Origin: Actinacidiphila yanglinensis
GTDB lineage: Bacteria > Actinomycetota > Actinomycetes > Streptomycetales > Streptomycetaceae
DNA: 64,000 nt
Direction of reading: 5' to 3'
Assembly: GCF_900107965.1 (NCBI RefSeq)
Contig: NZ_FNVU01000002.1
Coordinates: 124,001-188,000 of the forward strand
Position 1 is the first letter of the stretch. Every line of letters starts with the position of its first letter. Below, in pieces: positions 15,728 through 25,284 of the stretch. The position numbers were made by a program, and so were the translations under genes. Below the pieces are notes generated by a model, which saw only the letters and a program-made list of their open reading frames with translations, was not told the origin of the DNA and did no database searches.

Positions 15728-18289
15728 GTGAGCGACATGCCAGCAGGGGCGGTTTCGCCCGGCGACGACGACGCGGACGCGGCAAAAGCCGGCGTCTGGC
15801 AGTCAAGCCCGCCCGGGTCCCTGTATGACTACATACGCGTCGCTTCGTTCTCCCTCGACGCCGAGGGCCGGATCGACCAGTGGAGCGAGCGCGCCACCGA
15901 GTTCTTCGGCGTGCCCGCGGCCGAGGCCGTCGGCAAGGACCCGATCGCCGCCTTCGCGCCGAGCGAGGTGCAGACGCGCGCGCACGAGCGCCTGGCGCAG
16001 ATCCTCGACGGGCGCGAGTGGCAGGGTCTGGTGCCCTACCGCGACGCCTCCGGCGCCGAGGGCCGGGCCGAGGTCTACGTGATGCCCGCCGACCGCGGTG
16101 CGCTGTGCGTGGCCGTCGACGTGGCGACGCTGCGTCAGATCGAGACCGATCTGGCCGCCTCCCAGGCGGTGTTCGGGCAGTCCCCGATGGGCTTCGTGCT
16201 GTTCGACACCCGACTGCGCCTGGTCCGGGTCAATGAGCGCTTCGCCGCCGTCTTCGGCCGTACCGCCGAGCAACCCGGCCGCGGGCCGCAGGACTTCCTG
16301 TCCCGGGTGGAGGCCGACCGGCTCTCCGCCGCGCTGCGGCAGGTCCTGGAGACCGGCGACGCCGTGCTCGACATGCCGCTGGTCGGCACCGTGCCCGGCG
16401 ACCCGGCCCGCCGCCGCTGGTCGATCTCGCTGTACCGGCTGCACAGCAACTCCGGCCGCCCGATCGGCGTCGCGGGCCTCGCCATGGACGTCACCGGCCG
16501 GCAGCGCGCCGAGCGCGAGGCCGCGCACGCCCGCCGCAACCTCGCGCTGCTCAACGAGGCCGGCTCGCGGATCGGCACCTCGCTGGACCTGGAGACCACC
16601 GCCCGCGAACTGCTCGACGTGGCCGTGCCGCACTTCTGCGACCTCGCCTCCGTCGACCTCTACCAGGCGCTGCTGTCCGGCGCCGAGGAGCTGACCGGCA
16701 CCAGCGACGGCAGTGGCGAGGTGCGCCGGGTGGCGTTCGCCAGTTCGGTGTCCGACGCGCCCGTGGCGATGGCCGGTGACGACGACGTCGAGCCCAGCGA
16801 CGGCCCGGTCTCGGTCGGCTCCGTGCACCGCTTCCGGTTCAACTCGGCCAGCGCCCGCGCGCTGCGCACCGCCCAACTCCAGGTGCTCGACGGCGAAGGC
16901 GGCCACGACCTGGGCGGCACCCCGCTGGTGCAGTCCACCCTCGTGGTGCCGATGGTCGCCCGCGACACCGTGCTGGGCCTGGTGCAGTTCTCCCGCGCCA
17001 AGGGCAGCGAGCCCTTCACCGAGCGGGACCGGATGCTCGCCGAGGAACTGGCCGCCCGCGCCGCGATCTTCCTCGACAACGCCCGGCTGTACCGCCGCGA
17101 GCACGAGCGCGCCCTGATCCTCCAGCGCAGCCTGCTTCCCCCGGACGACCCGGAGGCGGCCGGCCTCGACATCGCCTGCCGGTACCTGCCCGGCAGCATG
17201 GAGACCGAGGTCGGCGGCGACTGGTTCGACGTCATCGAACTGCCCGGGCACCGCACCGCGCTGGTGGTCGGCGACGTGATGGGCCGCGGCCTGCGCGCGG
17301 CCGTCGCGATGGGCGAACTGCGCACCGCCGTCCGCACCCTGGCCATGCTCGACCTCGAACCCGCCGAGGTGCTGGGTGCGTTGGACGAGGTCGCGGACGG
17401 CCTGGGCACCCCCTCCACCGGCCGCACCCGCCGCTCGAAGAACCCCGCCGAGACCGACCTCGCCGAGGTCTACCTCGCCACCTGCATCTACGTCGTCTAC
17501 GACGCGGTGACCCGGCGCTGCACCATCGCCAACGCCGGGCACCTGCCGCCGGTCGTGGTCGAGCCGGGCGAGGACCCGCTGATGCTCGAAGTGCCCCGGG
17601 GCGTGCCGCTGGGCGTCGGCGGCGAGCCGTTCGAGGAGACCGAGGTCCAGCTCGCCGAGGGCACCCTGCTCGCCCTCTACACCGACGGTCTGGTCGAGTC
17701 CCGCAGCCACCCGCTGGACGAGGGCCTGGACGCCTTCCGCGCCTCGCTGGCCGGTCCGGCCCGGCCGCTGGAGGACGTCTGCGACCACGTCCTGGCCACC
17801 CTCGACACCGCCCACGGCGAGGACGACATCGCGCTGCTGATGGCCCGTATCCGCGGCCTGCCCGCCGAGCAGGTCGGCGACTGGACGCTCGCGCCGCAGC
17901 CCACCTCCGTCGCCCAGGCCCGCGAGCTCGCCCGCGACCAGCTGCTGGAGTGGGGCCTGGACGATCTGGTCGACACCACCGAGCTGCTCGTCAGCGAGCT
18001 GGTCACCAACGCGCTGCGGCACGGGTACGGCGACATCCGGTTGCGGCTGCTGCTGGATCGCACCCTGGTCTGCGAGGTGTGGGACAACGCCCTGATGCAG
18101 CCGCGCCGGCGCCGCGCCCGGGACACCGACGAGGGCGGGCGCGGCCTGCAGCTCGTCGCGATGCTCAGCCAGAGCTGGGGCAGCCGCCGCACCCACCGCG
18201 GCAAGACCGTCTGGTTCGAACTGGCGCTGCGCGGCGGCCAGCCGGGCTCGGCCGGCCCGTCCGTGGACGACCTGCTCAGCATGTTCTAG
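15728..18289 (+). CDS. PAS-PAS-GAF-SpoIIE phosphatase with C-terminal anti-sigma-type ATPase domain (paralogue 2)
   Basis: 853 residues with the same architecture as the preceding gene: PAS (about 30-150), PAS (about 150-265), GAF (about 275-455), SpoIIE/PP2C (about 475-715; GGDWFDVI, VGDVMGRG, LYTDGLVES, EDDIALL) and HATPase_c_2 (about 720-835; SELVTNALRHGYG, DEGGRGLQLV). It lacks the low-complexity insert of the first copy but has a short insert (GTPSTGRTRRSK) in the phosphatase domain. GTG 15728 has GGAGGGG about 9 nt upstream. The 230-nt gap to the first gene could hold its own promoter. Likely role: sensing through PAS/GAF and control of an anti-sigma/anti-anti-sigma pair encoded elsewhere. 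Confidence 0.9.
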   Translation: MSDMPAGAVSPGDDDADAAKAGVWQSSPPGSLYDYIRVASFSLDAEGRIDQWSERATEFFGVPAAEAVGKDPIAAFAPSEVQTRAHERLAQILDGREWQGLVPYRDASGAEGRAEVYVMPADRGALCVAVDVATLRQIETDLAASQAVFGQSPMGFVLFDTRLRLVRVNERFAAVFGRTAEQPGRGPQDFLSRVEADRLSAALRQVLETGDAVLDMPLVGTVPGDPARRRWSISLYRLHSNSGRPIGVAGLAMDVTGRQRAEREAAHARRNLALLNEAGSRIGTSLDLETTARELLDVAVPHFCDLASVDLYQALLSGAEELTGTSDGSGEVRRVAFASSVSDAPVAMAGDDDVEPSDGPVSVGSVHRFRFNSASARALRTAQLQVLDGEGGHDLGGTPLVQSTLVVPMVARDTVLGLVQFSRAKGSEPFTERDRMLAEELAARAAIFLDNARLYRREHERALILQRSLLPPDDPEAAGLDIACRYLPGSMETEVGGDWFDVIELPGHRTALVVGDVMGRGLRAAVAMGELRTAVRTLAMLDLEPAEVLGALDEVADGLGTPSTGRTRRSKNPAETDLAEVYLATCIYVVYDAVTRRCTIANAGHLPPVVVEPGEDPLMLEVPRGVPLGVGGEPFEETEVQLAEGTLLALYTDGLVESRSHPLDEGLDAFRASLAGPARPLEDVCDHVLATLDTAHGEDDIALLMARIRGLPAEQVGDWTLAPQPTSVAQARELARDQLLEWGLDDLVDTTELLVSELVTNALRHGYGDIRLRLLLDRTLVCEVWDNALMQPRRRRARDTDEGGRGLQLVAMLSQSWGSRRTHRGKTVWFELALRGGQPGSAGPSVDDLLSMF

Positions 18290-18335
18290 CCGGCCGGGCA
18301 CCCCCGGTCGGGCGACTTTGTCCGGGCCACCCCGG

Positions 18336-19052
18336 TCACGCCGCGCCGGACTTCAACCGGGCCAGCCGGGCGTCGATCTCCGCGGCGTCGCCCGCGCTGT
18401 CCAGCGACTCGAACTGGGCGTCCAGCGAGGAGGCGGCCAGCTCCTGGCGGCCCTGCGCCCGGGCCTCCTCGCGCCGCACCTTGTCCTCGAAACGGCCCAA
18501 CTCGCTCGTCGGGTCGAGAACGTTGACGCTCTTGACCGCGTCCAGCATGGTGTTCTGCGCGTGGGCGGTGCGCGAGCGGGCGACCAGCTCGTCGCGCTTG
18601 GCCTGGAGTTGCCGCAGCCGCTCCTTCATCTCGTCCAGGCCGGTGCGGAGTTTGCCGGCCACCTCGTTCTGCGAGGCGATCACCGGTTCCGCCGCCCGCG
18701 CCTCCTTCTCGGACTGGAGCTGGCGGCCCAGCGCCACCTTGGCGAGGTTGTCGAACCGGTCGGCCTCCGCGGTGCCGCCCGAGGACCGCAGCTCGTCCGC
18801 CTTGCGGCTGGCCGCGACCGCCTTGCCGCCCCACTCCGCCGCCGCGGACACGTCCTCGGCGTGGTCCTGCTCCATCAGCCGCAGGTTGCCGATGGTGCCG
18901 GCGACGGCCTCCTCGGCCTCCTTGATGTTCTCGGTGTACTCGCGGATGAGCTGGTCGATCATCTTCTGCGGGTCCTCGGCCTGGTCGAGGAGCGCGTTGA
19001 TGTTCGCCCTGGCGAGCTGCGCCACCCGGCCGAGGATCGTCTGCTTCGTCAT
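18336..19052 (-). CDS. pspA: PspA/IM30-family envelope stress protein
   Basis: 238-residue, almost wholly helical coiled-coil protein (MTKQTILGRVAQLARANINALLDQAEDP at the start, the typical amphipathic PspA N-terminus). PspA binds stressed membranes from the cytoplasmic face and helps to maintain the proton-motive force. AAGGAG precedes ATG 19052. It lies 72 nt downstream of the TPM-domain gene on the same strand and is probably co-transcribed. It is convergent with the phosphatase gene. Confidence 0.92.
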   Translation of the reverse strand: MTKQTILGRVAQLARANINALLDQAEDPQKMIDQLIREYTENIKEAEEAVAGTIGNLRLMEQDHAEDVSAAAEWGGKAVAASRKADELRSSGGTAEADRFDNLAKVALGRQLQSEKEARAAEPVIASQNEVAGKLRTGLDEMKERLRQLQAKRDELVARSRTAHAQNTMLDAVKSVNVLDPTSELGRFEDKVRREEARAQGRQELAASSLDAQFESLDSAGDAAEIDARLARLKSGAA

Positions 19053-19124
19053 GGCTACTCCTTGGATGACCTGCTGCCGTCGTCGAGCTTCGCTGTCGGA
19101 GGGGTCCTGCCTGTCCGGGTCCGT

Positions 19125-21404
19125 CTAGAAGCGCCCGCCGCCGCCCATCCGGCCGCGGGTGCCGCCGCCGCCGAAGCTGCCGGGGCCGGCGCCGCCGCCC
19201 ATCCCGCCGCCGTACCCGCCGTACCCGCCCATGCCGAAGCCGCGGGTGCGGCCGCCGCCGAGCAGGTCGCCCAGCAGGATGCCGCCGAGCACGGCGCCGC
19301 CCACCCCGCCCGTTCCGCCGGCGCCGTAGCCGCCGCGCCCGCGCCGGCCGCCGAAGCCGGTGACGTCGTCCTGCGCGTACGACTGCGCCTCGCGGGCCAG
19401 CCGGTCCGCCTCGCGGGCGTGCTCCAGGGCCGGCTGCGGGTCGGTCGCCGCCAGCGACTCCGCCTGGCGCAGCCGGCGCTCGGCCTCGGTCAGCCGGGTC
19501 CTGGCCTGGCTGCCGATCGCGCCGCGGTGCGTGGTGACCACGTCCCGGGCCGCCGCGACCTCGCTGCGCGCGGCCAGCAGCGCCTGGCCGAGCAGCGTGT
19601 CGGCCCGGTGCTGCCCGGCCTCCTGCTCCCGGGCCCCGGCCAGCGCGTCGTCCAGCGCCGCGTCCGCCTCCTCCACCCGGCGCAGCGCCGCGATCGGGTC
19701 GGGCCGCCCCTCCGCGAGTTCGGTGCGCACCGCCGCGAGCACGCTCTCCGCCCGCGCCACCCGCCCGCGCAGCTCGGCGTGCCGCGGCCGGCCGCCGGGG
19801 CCCGGCGCGGCACCGCCCGGGCCCGCACCTGCCGTGCCGCCGGCCCAGCCGGCCGTGCCGGTTCCCGTGCGGGTGGGTCCCGCCGGCTGCGCCGGGCCGC
19901 CTCCGGCCGCCGGCTCGTCGCCCCGCGGCCCCGTGCCCGGCCCCGCGCCCGCCTCAGCGCCGCCGCCGGGGGGCGGCCCGGCGCCCAGGATCGCGCGGGC
20001 CTCGGCGAGGTCGGTCTCGGTCTCGGCCAGCGCCTCGGCCAGTTTCGTGTCGGCCGCGCGCAGCTCCTGCTCCCTTCGGGTGACGGAGTCGGCGAGCGTG
20101 GTCGCCTGGTCCAGGGCGCCCTCGGCGGCGCGCACGAAGACCGCGGCCCGGCCGTGGTCGCTGCCGATCGCCGTACGCGCCTGCTTCAGGCTGGTGCGGG
20201 CGAAGTCGAGCCGGTCGCGGGCCTCGGCCGGATAGCCGGTCACCGGTGCCAGCGCGGAGTCGGCGTACCGCTGCGCCAGCGGGCCGAGCACGGCCGCGGC
20301 GGCGTCGATCCGGCCGGGCAGCGCCGCCGCCTTCTCCTCGGCCTGGGCCAGCACCTGCGGGGCGTTCGCCTCCATCGCCCGCAGCCGGTCGAACGCCTCC
20401 GACTCCGCGTCCAGCCGCCGGTTCGCCTGCGTGCAGCGGGACAGGATGTCGTCCAGCATCTGCCGCCGGGTCGCGTCGTCCTCCGGGTAGGCGTCGTCGA
20501 GTTTCTGCCGCAGCCGGAAGGCCGCGGTCAGCTCGCCCTTGGCGTAGTCCACCGCCTCCCCGAAGGGCTGCGCCGCCTCCTCGCCGAACTGCGCCGCCGC
20601 GAACCCCACGTCCTCCTGGCTGGTGCGTACCGCGTCGTCCGTGGCCACCAGCAGCTCGCGTGCCTGCGCGTCCAGCTCCGGCAGTGGCGTGACCGGCACC
20701 GGCTGCTTCGGGCGTCCCCGCCACTCGCTGGCGCCGCGCCCCGCCGAGGTCCGCACCGGGCGCTGCCGCTCGACCCGCCTGCGGTACGCCCACACGCCCA
20801 GCAGGGCCGCTGCGCCCAGCGCGACCACCGGAATCCAGACCGAGCCGGACGAGCGGCCGTCGTTCGCCGCGCCCGGGTCCGCCGTGCCCGGGGTGATCAC
20901 CGGCGCGGTCACCGGGCGGCCGCTGAGCACCGCGTCGTAGCCGTTCGCCGCGCCGATCGCGGCCCCCGCCCAGTCGTTGTGCCGCAGCGCGGGCTCGATC
21001 GCCTGGTCGCCTACCTCGTCGATCTGCTGCTGGGTCAGGCCCGACTCCTGGTCGGCGGAGACCGCGTACTGGCGGTCGTGGGTGGCCACCGCCAGCAGGA
21101 CGTCCTTGCGGCCCAGGCCGTTGCGGACCGCGGTGGCGTTCGCCCAGTCCTGCGGCGCGCTGCCCGAGAAGCCGCCGACGTAGACGGTGAACAGCTGGAG
21201 CCGCTGCTGCGCGTAGAGGCGGTCCAGCGCGGTGCGCACCTGCCCGGCGCGGCTCTGCAGCGCGCCCACCTTGTCGGTGACCTGGCCCGTCCTGGCCAGG
21301 GGTATCGGGTCGTCCGCCGCTGCCCGCGCGGGCAGCCCCGTGCTCAGGGCCAGCACGGCCAGCGCGGCCAGCGCGGCGGCGGACGACCTACGTTTGTGGC
21401 GCAC
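19125..21404 (-). CDS. TPM-domain membrane protein with coiled coil and glycine-rich tail
   Basis: About 759 residues. An N-terminal signal sequence (residues 1-30) precedes a TPM domain (about 35-155; GRKDVLLAVATHDRQYAVSAD). One membrane helix follows (about 190-212, VWIPVVALGAAALLGVWAY), then a long Ala/Glu/Arg-rich coiled coil (about 230-640) broken by a Pro/Gly linker. The tail is Gly/Tyr/Arg-rich with a hydrophobic GGAVLGGILLGDLLGGG core. GTG 21404 is preferred because GGGAGG lies just upstream; an in-frame GTG at 21431 would precede that site. TPM proteins often accompany PspA, as here, suggesting a shared membrane-stress role. The tail resembles tails of other TPM proteins of unknown function. 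Confidence 0.82.
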   Translation of the reverse strand: MRHKRRSSAAALAALAVLALSTGLPARAAADDPIPLARTGQVTDKVGALQSRAGQVRTALDRLYAQQRLQLFTVYVGGFSGSAPQDWANATAVRNGLGRKDVLLAVATHDRQYAVSADQESGLTQQQIDEVGDQAIEPALRHNDWAGAAIGAANGYDAVLSGRPVTAPVITPGTADPGAANDGRSSGSVWIPVVALGAAALLGVWAYRRRVERQRPVRTSAGRGASEWRGRPKQPVPVTPLPELDAQARELLVATDDAVRTSQEDVGFAAAQFGEEAAQPFGEAVDYAKGELTAAFRLRQKLDDAYPEDDATRRQMLDDILSRCTQANRRLDAESEAFDRLRAMEANAPQVLAQAEEKAAALPGRIDAAAAVLGPLAQRYADSALAPVTGYPAEARDRLDFARTSLKQARTAIGSDHGRAAVFVRAAEGALDQATTLADSVTRREQELRAADTKLAEALAETETDLAEARAILGAGPPPGGGAEAGAGPGTGPRGDEPAAGGGPAQPAGPTRTGTGTAGWAGGTAGAGPGGAAPGPGGRPRHAELRGRVARAESVLAAVRTELAEGRPDPIAALRRVEEADAALDDALAGAREQEAGQHRADTLLGQALLAARSEVAAARDVVTTHRGAIGSQARTRLTEAERRLRQAESLAATDPQPALEHAREADRLAREAQSYAQDDVTGFGGRRGRGGYGAGGTGGVGGAVLGGILLGDLLGGGRTRGFGMGGYGGYGGGMGGGAGPGSFGGGGTRGRMGGGGRF

Positions 21405-21612
21405 CGCGTTGCCTCCCGCTGTCCGCGCCACGGCCCACCGCGTGGCTCTTTTCGGGAGCGTATGTGCGGCGTATCGGTCGCGCGACCGGGGAGCGGCGGC
21501 CCGCCGCGCCCTCCCGCGCGCCGCCCGGGATTCCCCGGGCGGCGCAGGGCCGCCTGATCCGGAACGGGTCGGGCGCGGGCTCTCCCCCGGGTCGCGCGGG
21601 GGCGGGAGGTCC

Positions 21613-21649
21613 CGGACGGCGGTGCGGCGCGGGGCCGCGCCGCCGTCCG
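21613..21649. terminator. Terminator hairpin downstream of sdhB
   Basis: 10-bp arms CGGACGGCGG and CCGCCGTCCG enclose a 17-nt GC-rich loop that can itself pair. It lies about 20 nt beyond the sdhB stop on the minus strand. Confidence 0.6.
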
Positions 21650-21669
21650 ACGATCGGGTGACCCAGGGC

Positions 21670-22443
21670 CTACTGGCCGCGGCGCCGGATCTTCGAGCCC
21701 AGCCACACCAGCGGGTCGTACTTGCGGTCGACGGCCCGCTCCTTCAGCGGGATCAGCGCGTTGTCCGTGATGTGGATGTGCTCCGGGCAGACCTCCGTGC
21801 AGCACTTGGTGATGTTGCAGTAGCCGAGCCCGTGGTCGTCCTGCGCGGACTCCGCCCGGGTCGGGCCGCCGTCCGCGGCGGCGGCGTCCAGCGGGTGCAT
21901 GTCCAGCTCGGCGACCCGCATCAGGAACCGCGGTCCGGCGAACGCGCCCTTGTTCTCCTCGTGGTCGCGCACCACGTGGCAGGTGTCCTGGCACAGGAAG
22001 CACTCGATGCACTTGCGGAACTCCTGCGAGCGCTCCACGTCGACCTGCGCCATCCGGTACTCCCCGGCCGCGACGCCCTTCGGCGGCACGAACGCGGGGA
22101 TCTCCCGGGCCTTGGCGTAGTTGAAGGACACGTCGGTGACCAGGTCCCGGACGACCGGGAAGGCCCGCAGCGGGGTGACCGTGATCGTCTCGTCCCGGGT
22201 GAAGACCGACATGCGGGTCATGCACATCAGCCGGGGCCGCCCGTTGATCTCGGCGCTGCACGAACCGCACTTGCCCGCCTTGCAGTTCCAGCGCACCGCG
22301 AGGTCGGTGGCCTGGGTGGCCTGGAGCCGGTGGATGATGTCGAGCACGACCTCGCCGTCGTTGACCTCGACGTCGTAGTCCTTCAGCCCGCCGCCCTCGG
22401 CGTCGCCCCGCCAGACCCGGAACCGGGCCGTGTAAGCGCTCAC
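21670..22443 (-). CDS. sdhB: Succinate dehydrogenase/fumarate reductase iron-sulfur subunit
   Basis: 257 residues carrying three Fe-S clusters. The 2Fe-2S ligands are C54, C59, C62 and C74. The other clusters use C145, C148, C151, C155 and C209, C214/C215, C219 (CTEVCPEHIH). SdhB relays electrons from the FAD of SdhA to quinone. GTG 22443 overlaps the sdhA stop by 4 bp (GTGA), typical of a coupled operon. The sequence belongs to the actinobacterial Sdh type that pairs with a single large membrane anchor, as in the Mycobacterium Sdh1 enzyme. A short acidic/Ala-rich linker (about 185-203) is inserted before the last cluster. Confidence 0.93.
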   Translation of the reverse strand: MSAYTARFRVWRGDAEGGGLKDYDVEVNDGEVVLDIIHRLQATQATDLAVRWNCKAGKCGSCSAEINGRPRLMCMTRMSVFTRDETITVTPLRAFPVVRDLVTDVSFNYAKAREIPAFVPPKGVAAGEYRMAQVDVERSQEFRKCIECFLCQDTCHVVRDHEENKGAFAGPRFLMRVAELDMHPLDAAAADGGPTRAESAQDDHGLGYCNITKCCTEVCPEHIHITDNALIPLKERAVDRKYDPLVWLGSKIRRRGQ

Positions 22444-24404
22444 GCGTCCAACTCCTCGTCCGTCAGGTACTTCAGCAGCTCGTCCCGTTCGAACAGGTCG
22501 AGCAGGTCGGGCCGGATCGCGGCGGTCGGGCGGCGGTGCAGGTCCACCGCGCCTCCGGCCGCGTCCGACAGCTCGCACACCAGGTTGACCTTGCGCCAGG
22601 TGCGGTCCATGTCCGGGTGGTCGTCGCGGGTGTGGCCGCCGCGGCTCTCGGTACGCTCCAGTGCCGCCCGGGCCACGCACTCGCTGACCAGCAGCATGTT
22701 GCGCAGGTCGATCGCCAGGTGCCAGCCCGGGTTGAACTGGCGGTGCCCCTCCACGCCGGCCCGCTCGGCGCGCTCGCGCAGCACCGCCAGCCGGTCCAGC
22801 GCCTGCTCCATCTCCGGGGCTCGCCGGATGATCCCGACCAGGTCGTTCATGACCTGCTGGAGCTCCTGGTGCAGGGTGTACGGGTTCTCGACGGGGACCG
22901 CGGGGGCCGCCTCGCCCGCCGACCCGGAGGGGCCGCCGGCGTCCGTGCCGCTTCCGCCGGCCGCCGCTTCGGCCGCGCCGAACGGCCGCAGTGCCTCCGC
23001 CGCGGCCCGGTCGATCTGCTCGTCGTCCGCCACCGGGCGGGCGTCACCGAGGCCGGTCGCGTACTGCGCCGCGTACAGCCCGGCGCGGCGGCCGAAGACC
23101 AGCAGGTCGGACAGCGAGTTGCCGCCGAGCCGGTTGGAGCCGTGCATCCCGCCGGCCACCTCGCCGGCCGCGAACAGCCCTGGCACCCCGGCGGCCGCCG
23201 CGGTGTCCGGGTCCACGGCGACCCCGCCCATCATGTAGTGGCAGGTCGGCCCGACCTCCATCGCCTCGGCGGTGATGTCGACGTCGGCCAGCTCCTTGAA
23301 CTGGTGGTGCATCGACGGCAGCCGCCGGGTGATCTCCTCGGGCGTCATCCGGGTGGACACGTCCAGGAACACCCCGCCGTGCGGGGACCCGCGGCCCGCC
23401 TTCACCTCGGAGTTGATCGCGCGGGCCACCTCGTCGCGCGGCAGCAGCTCCGGCGGCCGGCGGTGGTGGTCCGGGTCGGTGTACCAGCCGTCGGCCTCCT
23501 CCTCCGTCTGCGCGTACTTCTCCTTGAACACGTCCGGCACGTAGCCGAACATGAACCGCTTGCCCTCGCTGTTGCGCAGCACCCCGCCGTCGCCGCGGAC
23601 CGACTCGGTGACCAGGATGCCCTTCACCGACGGCGGCCAGACCATCCCGGTCGGGTGGAACTGGATGAACTCCATGTTGATCAGCGGCGCCCCGGCCAGC
23701 AGCGCCAGGGCGTGCCCGTCGCCGGTGTACTCCCACGAGTTGGAGGTCACCTTGAAGGACTTGCCGATCCCGCCGGTGGCCAGCACCACCGCGGGCGCGT
23801 CGATCACGAACAGCCGGCCCGACTCGCGGACGTACCCGAAGACACCGGCGACCGCGCCGTCCGGGCTCTTCAGGATCCGGGTGACGGTGCACTCCTGGAA
23901 GACCTTCAGCCGGGACTCGTAGTCGCCGCTGTCCGCGAAGTCCTCCTGCTGGAGCGAGACGACCTTCTGCTGGAGGGTGCGGATCAGCTCCAGGCCGGTG
24001 CGGTCGCCGACGTGCGCGAGGCGCGGGTACTCGTGGCCGCCGAAGTTGCGTTGGGAGATCTTCCCGTCCGGGGTGCGGTCGAACAGCGCGCCCCACGTTT
24101 CCAGCTCCCAGACCCGGTCCGGTGCCTCCTTGGCGTGCAGCTCGGCCATCCGCCAGTGGTTGAGGAACTTCCCGCCGCGCATCGTGTCGCGGAAGTGCAC
24201 CTGCCAGTTGTCGCCGGAATTGACGTTGCCCATGCTCGCCGCGATGCCGCCCTCGGCCATCACCGTGTGCGCCTTGCCGAACAGGGACTTGCAGATCACC
24301 GCGGTCCGCAGCCCCTGCTCGCGTGCCTCGATCGCGGCGCGCAGCCCCGCGCCGCCCGCGCCGACCACGACCACGTCGTACGCGTGCCGTTCCACGTAAC
24401 TCAT
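22440..24404 (-). CDS. sdhA: Succinate dehydrogenase/fumarate reductase flavoprotein subunit
   Basis: 654 residues. N-terminal FAD-binding motif VVVVGAGGAGLRAA (about 9-22), the substrate-site FHPTG, and the late FAD motif AAGEVAGGMHGSNRLGGNSL are present. It oxidises succinate to fumarate in the TCA cycle and respiratory chain. ATG 24404 starts 1 nt after the anchor gene stop; in-frame codons further upstream would overlap that gene. A Gly/Ala/Ser/Pro-rich insert (about 510-545) sits between the capping and C-terminal regions and looks like a surface linker. Confidence 0.95.
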   Translation of the reverse strand: MSYVERHAYDVVVVGAGGAGLRAAIEAREQGLRTAVICKSLFGKAHTVMAEGGIAASMGNVNSGDNWQVHFRDTMRGGKFLNHWRMAELHAKEAPDRVWELETWGALFDRTPDGKISQRNFGGHEYPRLAHVGDRTGLELIRTLQQKVVSLQQEDFADSGDYESRLKVFQECTVTRILKSPDGAVAGVFGYVRESGRLFVIDAPAVVLATGGIGKSFKVTSNSWEYTGDGHALALLAGAPLINMEFIQFHPTGMVWPPSVKGILVTESVRGDGGVLRNSEGKRFMFGYVPDVFKEKYAQTEEEADGWYTDPDHHRRPPELLPRDEVARAINSEVKAGRGSPHGGVFLDVSTRMTPEEITRRLPSMHHQFKELADVDITAEAMEVGPTCHYMMGGVAVDPDTAAAAGVPGLFAAGEVAGGMHGSNRLGGNSLSDLLVFGRRAGLYAAQYATGLGDARPVADDEQIDRAAAEALRPFGAAEAAAGGSGTDAGGPSGSAGEAAPAVPVENPYTLHQELQQVMNDLVGIIRRAPEMEQALDRLAVLRERAERAGVEGHRQFNPGWHLAIDLRNMLLVSECVARAALERTESRGGHTRDDHPDMDRTWRKVNLVCELSDAAGGAVDLHRRPTAAIRPDLLDLFERDELLKYLTDEELDA

Positions 24405-24405
24405 C

Positions 24406-25284
24406 TCAGAAGAACCTCGGATCGTCGAATGCGCCGCTGGACACCAGGTACACGTACAGGTCCGCGACACCGACGCTGATCAGGGACGACCAGGCGAGCA
24501 GCATGTGGCGGCCGTTGAGCACTCCGACCCAGCCCCACATCCGGTACCGCACCGGGTGGGCGGAGAAGTGCCGCAGCTTGCCGCCGATGATGTGCCGGCA
24601 GGAGTGGCAGGAGAGGGTGTACGCCCAGATCAGGATGATGTTGACCAGCAGGACGAGGGTGCCCAGCCCGGCGTGTCCCCAGTTGCCGTGCGGGTCGCGG
24701 AAGGCCAGCACCGTGTCGTAGCTGAGGATGCCGGCGACCACCACGGCCAGGTAGAAGAAGTACCGGTGGATGTTCTGCAGGATCAGCGGGAGCCGCGTCT
24801 CGCCGGTGTACGACGCGTGCGGCTCGGCGACCGCGCAGGCCGGCGGGGAGAGCCAGAACGCCCGGTAGTAGGTCTTGCGGTAGTAGTAGCAGGTCAGCCG
24901 GAAGCCCAGCGGGAAGATCAGCACCAGCAGGGCGGGGGACAGGCCCCACCAGTTCCCGAACAGGTGCCAGTCGGCGCCGCCGTTCATGTCCGTGCAGTTC
25001 GACGCGAGGCAGGGCGAGTAGAACGGCGACACGTACGGCGCCGCGTAGTAGTGCGTGTTCGCGAACGCCCGCCAGGTCGAGTAGCCGATGAACGCGGCCA
25101 GACCGAGCGCGCTGACCAGGGGCGGCAGCCACCATCGGTCGGTTCTCAGGTGCGGCGCGGAGATCGCCGCACGGCCGGGGCTGCCGACGCCGTGCGCGAT
25201 CCGCGCGGGCCCGGCCGGGGAGGTGCTCGGCGGCGTGCCCGGTGGTGTGCTCGAGGGGGTGCTTGAGGTGGTTCCGGTGGCCAA
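24406..25284 (-). CDS. Succinate dehydrogenase membrane anchor (single-subunit, five-helix type)
   Basis: About 292 residues. A Ser/Thr/Pro-rich cytoplasmic start is followed by five predicted membrane helices (for example LVSALGLAAFIGYSTW, ALLVLIFPLGFRLTCYYY, FFYLAVVVAGILSY, LVLLVNIILIWAYTLSC, LLAWSSLISVGVADLYVYLV). Conserved histidines (NIHRYFF, CHSCRHIIGG, NGRHMLL) may bind haem or quinone. It anchors SdhAB to the membrane. TTG 25284 follows GGAG at good spacing; GTG 25317 and ATG 25338 are in frame but have poorer ribosome sites. First gene of the sdh operon. Confidence 0.82.
   Translation of the reverse strand: MATGTTSSTPSSTPPGTPPSTSPAGPARIAHGVGSPGRAAISAPHLRTDRWWLPPLVSALGLAAFIGYSTWRAFANTHYYAAPYVSPFYSPCLASNCTDMNGGADWHLFGNWWGLSPALLVLIFPLGFRLTCYYYRKTYYRAFWLSPPACAVAEPHASYTGETRLPLILQNIHRYFFYLAVVVAGILSYDTVLAFRDPHGNWGHAGLGTLVLLVNIILIWAYTLSCHSCRHIIGGKLRHFSAHPVRYRMWGWVGVLNGRHMLLAWSSLISVGVADLYVYLVSSGAFDDPRFF

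Noticed and set aside
12465..15806. Long minus-strand open frame opposite the first SpoIIE phosphatase
   Set aside because: Composition is a Gly/Ala/Arg/His shadow of the plus-strand gene, with no ribosome site and no motif.
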